From positions 1 to 5,117 of the forward strand of contig JALOCC010000081.1 in the NCBI GenBank assembly GCA_023227945.1: a stretch of 5,117 bases of DNA, given 5' to 3'. The notes under the pieces are model-generated. The model ran no database searches. It saw only the letters and a program-made list of their open reading frames with translations, and was not told the DNA's origin. Below are positions 1 through 4,657 of this stretch, in pieces. The translations under genes and the position numbers were made by a program. Every line of letters starts with the position of its first letter. The first letter of the stretch is position 1. The stretch comes from Candidatus Omnitrophota bacterium (GTDB lineage Bacteria > Omnitrophota > Gorgyraeia > Duberdicusellales > 4484-171).

Positions 1-170
1 TTCTCAAGCTTAGAATAAAATTCTGTGTAACTTAGTTTCTTAACTATTCCACCCATTCCGGAATTAAAAAGATTGGTAATATACATTATGCCGAGAAAAA
101 TCAGAATCCAGAAAAAGCCCCCTCTTAAAAGGTTTGGCCGTGGAGTTTGCTCTTTTTTCTTCTTTTCCAT
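1..170 (-). CDS. ftsH: ATP-dependent zinc metalloprotease FtsH, N-terminal fragment
   Basis: Only the first 56 codons are present; the gene runs off the left edge. FtsH is a membrane-anchored AAA+ protease that degrades misfolded membrane proteins and selected regulators. Seen: start MEKKKKEQTP, a basic cytoplasmic N-terminus, one hydrophobic segment at about residues 19-35 (FFWILIFLGIMYITNLF), then KKLSYTEFYSKLE at 44-56. That last stretch matches the usual opening of the FtsH periplasmic domain (the 'SYSEFL' type motif). The AAA+ and zinc-binding parts lie outside the window, so identity rests on the N-terminus and on position directly after tilS, a frequent neighbour. The ATG at 170 is the first possible start: an in-frame TAA lies three codons upstream. 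No Shine-Dalgarno is seen (the 8 bases before the ATG are ACCTTCCT). It follows tilS by 24 nt. Confidence 0.82.
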   Translation of the reverse strand, partial: MEKKKKEQTPRPNLLRGGFFWILIFLGIMYITNLFNSGMGGIVKKLSYTEFYSKLE

Positions 171-178
171 AGGAAGGT

Positions 179-206
179 ATTATACTTTATAAGATTATAA
201 AATCAA
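179..206 (-). promoter_or_regulatory. Predicted promoter of ftsH, probably giving a leaderless mRNA
   Basis: On the minus strand a perfect -10 box TATAAT (184 to 179) is preceded, with a 16-nt spacer, by TTGATT (206 to 201), a 4/6 match to TTGACA. Only 8 bases separate the -10 from the ftsH ATG at 170, so the expected transcription start falls at or within about 3 nt of the ATG. This fits the lack of a Shine-Dalgarno sequence. The promoter overlaps the last codons of tilS, so ftsH could be transcribed both from here and by read-through from tilS. A second TATAAT (199 to 194) has no matching -35. Confidence 0.5.
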
Positions 207-1193
207 GGCTTGTATGACGAGGCGTCTTTCTTCTTTACGGATAGAAAGCTCAGGTAAATGGACAATACTTCCGGAAGGCCTGTTTTCAATCAGGTCTTTT
301 ATTTCATCAAGATGCCTAAGCTCAAGCCTCCTTGTATCTCCTTTTAATTCCTCAATTGCTATTCTCATTATATTGTTAAGTATCGCCGGGTGATTTTTTT
401 TAAGCCCTTCTAAATCAAGCTTTATTTCTCTTTTTGTTTCTCCTCTTTTTAGTTTCTCAAACTCTTTGCGGGAAAATGTATAAATAAAATCGTAATCTAG
501 TGCTGTATTAATGCTTAGGTTATATAAATTTTGCGCTATGCTAGGGTTAATTTCACATAGCTGGGGCATAAGTTTAAGTCTTATGCGGTTACGCAGAAAC
601 TTATCCTCAAGATTACTTTTGTCTACACAATAAGATATATTTTTACTTTCCAGCCACTTAAGGATATCTTTTTTATGCAACTCAATAAGCGGCCTGATTA
701 TGGTTAGGCTCCTGAATTTTGATTTAGGCAAAAATGCCCGAAGGCCCTTAAGGCCTGTACCTCTAATAATACGCATAAGTACGGTTTCTACGAGATCGTC
801 CTTATGATGCGCAAGAGCAAGTTTCTTTATTTTAAAGTGGCGGCTTGAATTTAGGAAAAAATCAAACCGCAAATTTCTTGCAGTTTGCTCAAGCGAATCG
901 CCTTTAAAAAATTTATTAACGTCTTTTCTCTCGGCTACGAATTTTATTCCAAGGCCTTTACAGATATTTTTTACAAATTCTTCTTCACTGTCTGCTTCCG
1001 GCCGAAGCATATGATTAAAATGTGCACAAACCAGTTGTAGTTTATACTCTTTAGCTAAGCTATAAAACTGGTAAAGCATGAATATGGAATCCGGCCCGCC
1101 GGAGGTCCCAAGCATTAAGCGGTCTTTGCGTTCCAGCAAATTATAACGTTTAATTGTATTTCTAAAAGTTTCTTCTACCATCTTTGCATCCAT
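195..1193 (-). CDS. tilS: tRNA(Ile)-lysidine synthetase TilS
   Basis: TilS attaches lysine to C34 of the CAU anticodon of a tRNA-Ile using ATP, giving lysidine, so that the tRNA reads AUA and is charged with isoleucine. Seen: the N-type ATP pyrophosphatase P-loop SGGPDS (residues 31-36), AHFNHMLRPEA (57-67), the family signature AHHKDDLVET (128-137), RGTG just after it, and the conserved stretch DKSNLEDKFLRNRIR. The protein is 332 aa, nearer the short TilS forms (around 310 aa in Aquifex) than the roughly 430 aa E. coli enzyme. It seems to lack the extra C-terminal domain. Start: the ATG at 1193 is the longest reading and directly abuts a hairpin repeat. An ATG at 1181 (MVEETFRNTIKRYNLL) is an equally good or better start by family N-terminus length; neither has a clear Shine-Dalgarno. 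It is first in an apparent tilS-ftsH unit, with its own extended -10 promoter. Confidence 0.95.
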   Translation of the reverse strand: MDAKMVEETFRNTIKRYNLLERKDRLMLGTSGGPDSIFMLYQFYSLAKEYKLQLVCAHFNHMLRPEADSEEEFVKNICKGLGIKFVAERKDVNKFFKGDSLEQTARNLRFDFFLNSSRHFKIKKLALAHHKDDLVETVLMRIIRGTGLKGLRAFLPKSKFRSLTIIRPLIELHKKDILKWLESKNISYCVDKSNLEDKFLRNRIRLKLMPQLCEINPSIAQNLYNLSINTALDYDFIYTFSRKEFEKLKRGETKREIKLDLEGLKKNHPAILNNIMRIAIEELKGDTRRLELRHLDEIKDLIENRPSGSIVHLPELSIRKEERRLVIQALIL

Positions 1194-1263
1194 GTTAAGG
1201 CTGAGGTTGAGGTTTAGGCTAAAATTCCTAACTTAACCTTAGCCTTAACCTCAACCTTGGTCT
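1194..1263. repeat. Degenerate 6-bp tandem repeat array forming a long hairpin
   Basis: On the plus strand the left half reads as successive hexamers GTTAAG, GCTGAG, GTTGAG, GTTTAG, GCTAAA. The right half carries the complementary form CTTAAC, CTTAGC, CTTAAC, CTCAAC. The halves pair: 1206-1223 against 1238-1255 matches at 16 of 18 positions, and pairing extends outward to 1198/1263 with some G-T wobbles. The loop is roughly 15 nt. The array touches the tilS start codon and would make up nearly all of the tilS mRNA leader if the promoter at 1277-1285 is used. Function is unknown; it may be a decayed mobile repeat or a translation-controlling structure. Confidence 0.75.
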
Positions 1264-1276
1264 AAATTAGTTTAAT

Positions 1277-1285
1277 ATTATACCA
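1277..1285 (-). promoter_or_regulatory. Extended -10 promoter, probably of tilS
   Basis: The minus strand reads TGGTATAAT (1285 to 1277), a perfect TATAAT preceded by the TGn extension. No good -35 is found at 16-18 nt spacing, which extended -10 promoters can tolerate. The predicted start is near 1270, giving a leader of about 75 nt that is almost entirely the hexamer hairpin. Confidence 0.5.
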
Positions 1286-1289
1286 TATC

Positions 1290-1298
1290 TGTTATAAT
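1290..1298 (+). promoter_or_regulatory. Extended -10 promoter, probably of the radical SAM gene
   Basis: The plus strand reads TGTTATAAT (1290-1298), again a perfect TATAAT with a TGn extension. The -35 region near 1270-1276 is poor (TTTAAT at best). The predicted start is near 1305, which gives a leader of about 120 nt including the 1372-1417 inverted repeat. The core region overlaps that of the opposing tilS promoter. Confidence 0.45.
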
Positions 1299-1371
1299 TT
1301 TAATGAGCACATTGTTTTTTCTGCGCGCTTACCTGGGGCAAACAGTTTGAAAAAATAATAGTGCGAATTAA

Positions 1372-1417
1372 ATCCTTGACATTTACTTTGATGTTTTTTA
1401 AGGTAAATGTCAAGGAT
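1372..1417. repeat. Perfect 15-bp inverted repeat upstream of the radical SAM gene
   Basis: ATCCTTGACATTTAC (1372-1386) is exactly complementary to GTAAATGTCAAGGAT (1403-1417), with a 16-nt T-rich loop. The right arm contains the AAGGA that would serve as ribosome-binding site for the ATG at 1428, and also the alternative upstream ATG at 1407. A second, weaker pairing, GGTAAA (1402-1407) with TTTACC (1419-1424), is mutually exclusive with it. No T-tract follows on either strand, so it does not look like an intrinsic terminator. It could be an mRNA switch that hides the ribosome-binding site, an operator, or a REP-like palindrome. Confidence 0.75.
1412..1416 (+). promoter_or_regulatory. Shine-Dalgarno AAGGA for the radical SAM gene
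   Basis: AAGGA lies 11 nt before the ATG at 1428, a slightly long spacing. It supports that start over the ATG at 1407, which has only AAGG at a 3-nt spacing. The whole site is inside the right arm of the perfect inverted repeat. Confidence 0.4.
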
Positions 1418-1427
1418 CTTTACCATT

Positions 1428-2708
1428 ATGAATATGCTGGCAATTAACCCCTGGATATACGATTTCGCTGCTTATGATTTCTGGCTTAAACCCTATGGTT
1501 TTTTAGTCATACTTAATTACCTCAAAGAAAAAGGCATACACATAGACTACATAGACTGCCTTGATGAAAAAACAATCAAGGCAACGTTCGGCAGGGGTAA
1601 ATACCCAAACGAAATAGTTAAAAAACCCGACCTATTTAAATCCATACCGCGCTATTTCAAAAGATACGGAATAAACCTGAAAGATTTTGAAACAAAACTT
1701 ATGGGAAAAAATTTCGATTATATCCTCATAACCAGCTCTATGACCTACTGGTATCCCGGAATAATTGAGGCGGTAAAGATACTGCGAAAAAAATTCCCGG
1801 CGGCAAAAATAATTCTGGGAGGCACTTATGCAACTTTATGCAACGCCCACGCGAAAAAAACAAGCGGGTGCGATTTTGTATTCAGTAATGAAAATTTAGA
1901 GGGCTTTTTTAAAACTTTAGGCGTAGATTTTAATTATACTGAACTTTACGAAAACCTTCCTGTATACGAAGATTTCTACACAAAACTTGACTATGTGGCA
2001 CTAAGGACTTCCTGGGGGTGCCCCTTTGATTGTAATTACTGCGCGATAAAAAAACTTTTTCCCGGATTTTTCAGGCTGCCTGAGGAAAAAATTGTAAGTT
2101 TCATCAGAAAATACGCCTTAAAGGGAATAAAAGATTTCGTGCTCTATGACGATGCTTTTTTCTATGAACCTGATTACGCAAAAAGCGTGCTTAGAAAAAT
2201 CGACGAATTGAAATTAAACATTAATTTTCATACCCCTAATGCTTTGCACTTGAGATTTCTTGACCGTGAGCTGGCTTTACTTTTAAAAAATACCGGGTTT
2301 ACCAACCCGCATTTTGGCCTGGAAACGCTAAACCCTTCCCTGCAAAAACTTTGGGGTGATAAGGTAAATAGGCATGACCTCATTGAGGGCTTGAAACTAC
2401 TTAAGGCTGCGGGATTTAAAGATGGCGAATTTAGTGTTTATTTATTGCTTGGTTTCCCTAACCAGGATTTGGATAGCCTAAAAAAGGATGTTGAATTCCT
2501 AAATTCTCTGGGAGCACGTGTTTCTCTGGCTGAATTCTCTCCGGTACCGGGAACAACATTATTTGAAGAATATCCGAAAGAATTCAATGAACCCCTGCTG
2601 CAAAATAATTCAATCTTCGGATTTTATAAGCCGGCTTATGGTAATAATAGTATCCGTGATTTCTGGGAAATAAAAAATTTTGTAAGGGAATTGAACAAGA
2701 AACTATAA
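1428..2708 (+). CDS. B12-binding-domain radical SAM protein (COG1032-like), substrate unknown
   Basis: A complete radical SAM enzyme of 426 aa from the chosen start. Seen: an N-terminal Rossmann-like B12-binding-type domain (about residues 1-165) opening MNMLAINPWIYDFAAYDFW, with the late-strand motif ILGGTYATL (about 129-137). Next comes the radical SAM core with the [4Fe-4S] motif CPFDCNYC (cysteines at 198, 202, 205), then FGLETLNPSLQKLWG and LLLGFPNQDLDSLKKDVEFL, both typical of the family. No DxHxxG cobalt-ligating motif is visible, so cobalamin, if bound, may be held base-off without a histidine ligand. Such proteins usually act as methylases or other modifying enzymes; the substrate cannot be inferred. 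An in-frame ATG at 1407 would add 7 residues, but it lies in the inverted repeat, and MNMLAINPW resembles a normal first beta strand. The gene stands alone on the plus strand, divergent from tilS and convergent with the lipoprotein operon. Confidence 0.9.
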   Translation: MNMLAINPWIYDFAAYDFWLKPYGFLVILNYLKEKGIHIDYIDCLDEKTIKATFGRGKYPNEIVKKPDLFKSIPRYFKRYGINLKDFETKLMGKNFDYILITSSMTYWYPGIIEAVKILRKKFPAAKIILGGTYATLCNAHAKKTSGCDFVFSNENLEGFFKTLGVDFNYTELYENLPVYEDFYTKLDYVALRTSWGCPFDCNYCAIKKLFPGFFRLPEEKIVSFIRKYALKGIKDFVLYDDAFFYEPDYAKSVLRKIDELKLNINFHTPNALHLRFLDRELALLLKNTGFTNPHFGLETLNPSLQKLWGDKVNRHDLIEGLKLLKAAGFKDGEFSVYLLLGFPNQDLDSLKKDVEFLNSLGARVSLAEFSPVPGTTLFEEYPKEFNEPLLQNNSIFGFYKPAYGNNSIRDFWEIKNFVRELNKKL

Positions 2709-2757
2709 ACACAGATAGCCGCAGATATACAAGAATAAAAAAATTTCATTAAACAAT

Positions 2758-2799
2758 AAATTTCAATCAATTTCGCGAAGCAAATTTCAATTAATTTCG
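2758..2799 (+). repeat. Direct repeat, two 18-bp copies, period 24
   Basis: Copies at 2758-2775 and 2782-2799 are AAATTTCAAT(C/T)AATTTCG and differ at one base. A shorter related piece, AAATTTCATTAA, sits at 2741-2752. Between the copies is the 8-bp palindrome TTCGCGAA (2772-2779). All lie in or beside the left part of the larger inverted-repeat element. Confidence 0.7.
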
Positions 2800-2803
2800 A
2801 TTG

Positions 2804-2851
2804 TCCGCCACCGATGACTTTTTATATGTGGGCGGATCCGCCTCTGGCGGA
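2804..2851. repeat. GC-rich palindrome cluster
   Basis: In an AT-rich surrounding there is a perfect 12-bp palindrome GGCGGATCCGCC (2831-2842). A short hairpin overlaps it: TCCGCC (2837-2842), loop TCT, GGCGGA (2846-2851). The upstream TCCGCCA (2804-2810) is also complementary to 2845-2851, so the three half-sites can form alternative stems. No T-run follows on the plus strand (AAAATTGG), which argues against a simple plus-strand terminator. Confidence 0.7.
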
Positions 2852-2915
2852 AAATTGGTAGAGATTAGGGAATTGATGGAAGTTTATTGTTTCTCTTTGC
2901 TCCAATCGTTTGCGC

Positions 2916-3299
2916 TCATCTGCTTTTAAGCCTGCGATCGTCTGCGTATGCCCATTCTCTAAACTTTTCTTTTTCAAAAAAAAGTTTTATGTTCCTGTCT
3001 TTATATATCCAAATTTCATAACCTTCATTGTTACTTTCAACTTTATCCGGTAAACCGATTTTTTCCCGGACAGCCTGCTTTAACTCACCGGGGGCAATAA
3101 CAGTTATGTCATCGAGTGCATAGTAATTTTTTTTCTCTCCTCCGTCGCCGAATTTTAATTTTCTCCCTACAGTAAGGTAACCGTGCGTTGCGCCGACATA
3201 ATCGCCAACGCGAGCGCATCCGGATAAAAAAATTAACGAAAAAACAAGCTCTAAAAAACCCGGTAAATTTTTATATTTCAGAAATTGGCGATTTTGCAT
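2916..3299 (-). CDS. Small lipoprotein with a BamE/SmpA-like C-terminal region
   Basis: A 127 aa predicted exported lipoprotein. Seen: a basic N-terminus, a hydrophobic stretch LELVFSLIFLSGC with lipobox LSGC and acceptor Cys28, so the mature form should be lipid-anchored. Residues about 62-118 include ELKQAVREKIGLPDKV, then GYEIWIYKDRNIKLFFEKEKFREW. This spacing of GxPD, WxY, a 'lyFe' strand and a final W resembles BamE/SmpA-type small lipoproteins, but the match is too weak to name it. The last nine or so residues (ADDRRLKSR) and the stop lie in repeat-like sequence with CGCAG/GCAGAT units, so the tail may be recent. The ATG is 2 nt after the stop of the upstream gene, with no Shine-Dalgarno; translation is probably coupled. 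It is the last gene of the minus-strand operon. Confidence 0.75.
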   Translation of the reverse strand: MQNRQFLKYKNLPGFLELVFSLIFLSGCARVGDYVGATHGYLTVGRKLKFGDGGEKKNYYALDDITVIAPGELKQAVREKIGLPDKVESNNEGYEIWIYKDRNIKLFFEKEKFREWAYADDRRLKSR

Positions 3300-3301
3300 A
3301 G

Positions 3302-4006
3302 TTATAATTCAAGTACCATACCTGCCTTTATTTCAATAAAATTTTTACCATAAAGCCCCTTAAATAACCTTGTCGCTTCATAACCGCTGCAATGAGAAGG
3401 GGCTATATTTTCAATTCCCATATTTTTTACTTCTTTTACTATATATTCTATTAAACGGTTATCAGTATCGATGAAATGAAAGCCGCCGATTAGAAAATTT
3501 ATTTTTTGATTAGCAAAAAGAAATTTTGCTCTGTTTATCAATTCAATAAGGCTCATGTGAGCGCAAGCACAGATTATTGATATTCCTTCTTTTGTCCTTA
3601 CGATAAGTGACTGCTCAAGTATGGGGGACGCCTTATACAGCGTTTTAAACGGGCCTGTTGTGTAAATATCTTTACTTATCTGACTAAAATTAGTTATTTC
3701 GATAAAGTTAGAAGAATTTATCCTATCTTTGAATTCCTGGAAAAAGTCAGAACAACCGTATATTTTCAGGTCATTTCGCAGCTTAAGTAATTCCGTAAGT
3801 CCCGTGCGGTGATTCCAGTGATTATGCGAAATTACTAATTTTTTTATTGTATCTAAACTCACGCCAAACGCCTGGATGTTTTTTAACAAATAATCAAATT
3901 TTTCTCCTGTATCAAACAGCGTATCTTCCAACAAATAAGACAACCCCCAGCCGCTTTCAAACCTGTCATCTATTCTTTCTTTGTCGAAGAGTATTTTTAA
4001 TTTCAT
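3302..4006 (-). CDS. Metallo-beta-lactamase-fold protein, DHPPP-synthase-like (COG1237 type), altered metal motif
   Basis: A 234 aa cytoplasmic protein of the metallo-beta-lactamase superfamily. It most resembles the group annotated as MBL-fold hydrolases related to the archaeal 7,8-dihydropterin-6-methyl-4-(ribofuranosyl)aminobenzene-phosphate synthase. Seen: LFDTGE (30-35); ISHNHWNHRTGL (59-70), where family members normally have HxHxDH; CACAH (146-150, His150), the counterpart of the usual 'GCSH'; LIGGFHF (172-178); PSHCSGYEA (203-211), the counterpart of 'P.HCTG..A'. His61, His63, His66, His150, His177 and His205 are all kept, but the metal-binding Asp is Asn65 (codon AAT), so activity or metal content may be altered. 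The annotated archaeal reaction should not be assumed for a bacterial protein. The start ATG directly abuts the yggS stop (TAAATG) with only a weak purine stretch upstream, so it probably depends on coupled translation. Confidence 0.85.
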   Translation of the reverse strand: MKLKILFDKERIDDRFESGWGLSYLLEDTLFDTGEKFDYLLKNIQAFGVSLDTIKKLVISHNHWNHRTGLTELLKLRNDLKIYGCSDFFQEFKDRINSSNFIEITNFSQISKDIYTTGPFKTLYKASPILEQSLIVRTKEGISIICACAHMSLIELINRAKFLFANQKINFLIGGFHFIDTDNRLIEYIVKEVKNMGIENIAPSHCSGYEATRLFKGLYGKNFIEIKAGMVLEL

Positions 4007-4657
4007 TTAACTTCTCTGGCCAAATATGGCTGTTCCTATTCTTACCATATTGGCTCCCTCCTCTATTGCCACTTTATAGCTGTCACTCATACCCATTGAA
4101 AGAAATTTCCAATCGGCAAGTGCAAAAATTTTTTTAGCTTTTTCGAAAATTTGCCGGGTTTTTTCAAAATAAGGCCGCAGCTCTTGCGGATTCTTCAGCA
4201 ACGGCCCCATAGTCATTAAACCCATCGGCTTTATGGTTTTTAACTTTAATAACTCCTGCACAAAAGCGTTGAGGCCTTCCGGTAAAATTCCGGCTTTTTG
4301 CCACTCGGCGGCGCAATTTATCTCAATCAGCACCGGCATGATTTTCTGCACTTTTCGGCACTCTTTATTTATTGCAGCCGCCAAATCCAGCGAATCAAGG
4401 CTTTCCATCATATCAAAAATTCTTACTGCGTCTTTAACTTTATTTTTCTGCAGATGGCCGACTAAATGCCACTGCACTTTTTTACCAATTGTTGCGTATT
4501 TCTCACCCGCTTCTTTGACGTAGTTTTCGCCAATTATCGTAGCGCCGGCAGAAATTACTTCTTGAATCTCGGCAACAGTTCTTGTTTTAGCAACAACTAC
4601 CAATTCTACGTTCGTTGGGATTTCATTTCTAATTTTTATAAAATTTTCTTTAATCAT
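4007..4657 (-). CDS. yggS: YggS/PROSC family pyridoxal 5'-phosphate homeostasis protein
   Basis: A PLP-binding protein with the alanine-racemase N-terminal TIM-barrel fold and no known enzymatic activity. The family buffers free PLP and affects amino-acid and vitamin B6 balance. Seen in the 216 aa product: VVAKTRT with PLP lysine Lys24, IGENYVKEAGEKY, WHLVGHLQKNKVK, the SLDS motif, IEINCAAEWQKAG, GLMTMGP, and the C-terminal phosphate-binding region SMGMSDSYKVAIEEGA (187-202) with VRIGTAIFG (205-213). Length is normal. The chosen ATG at 4657 overlaps the upstream TGA as ATGA and has AAGG four nt before it. A TTG at 4672 would add five residues (MRQGR) and is less likely. The stop is directly followed by the next gene. 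The gene is often a lone housekeeping gene or beside cell-division and proC-type genes; this arrangement differs. Confidence 0.95.
   Translation of the reverse strand: MIKENFIKIRNEIPTNVELVVVAKTRTVAEIQEVISAGATIIGENYVKEAGEKYATIGKKVQWHLVGHLQKNKVKDAVRIFDMMESLDSLDLAAAINKECRKVQKIMPVLIEINCAAEWQKAGILPEGLNAFVQELLKLKTIKPMGLMTMGPLLKNPQELRPYFEKTRQIFEKAKKIFALADWKFLSMGMSDSYKVAIEEGANMVRIGTAIFGQRS

Larger units (their letters stand above)
2751..2892. repeat. 142-bp imperfect inverted-repeat element (MITE-like or REP-like)
   Basis: The outer arms 2751-2774 and 2869-2892 are complementary at 21 of 24 positions, and two of the three exceptions become G-U pairs in RNA. A further inner stem pairs TCCGCCA (2804-2810) with TGGCGGA (2845-2851), flanked by more partial complementarity. 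The element fills most of the 207-bp gap between the convergent radical SAM and lipoprotein genes, in which I see no coding region. No target-site duplication is evident. Beyond the left arm the minus strand has a run of seven T (2743 to 2737), so it might also help end transcription of the minus-strand operon. Function is unknown. Confidence 0.65.

Noticed and set aside
1194..1263. Hexamer array as a CRISPR array or telomere
   Set aside because: There are no spacers of constant length, units are only 6 bp and degenerate, and the array inverts in the middle.
1376..1404. TTGACA (1376-1381) as a -35 box for the radical SAM gene
   Set aside because: At 17-nt spacing the -10 position reads TAAGGT, a poor match, and TTGACA is part of the perfect inverted-repeat arm. 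The TGTTATAAT at 1290-1298 is a better promoter candidate.
1372..1424. The 15-bp inverted repeat as an intrinsic terminator
   Set aside because: No T-tract follows the hairpin on either strand (CTTTACC on plus, TTAATTCGCA on minus), and it lies right before a start codon.
1305..1427. A known riboswitch (for example cobalamin) in the radical SAM leader
   Set aside because: No recognisable B12-box or other conserved riboswitch core is visible; only the simple inverted repeats can be supported.
2709..2915. A small gene in the convergent gap
   Set aside because: No open frame with a plausible start and coding composition is seen; the sequence is explained by nested repeats.
3847..4137. Plus-strand open frame opposite the MBL gene and yggS
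   Set aside because: It lies wholly over two well-supported minus-strand genes, and its translation is rich in Phe, Leu and Cys with no recognisable motif; it is a shadow frame.
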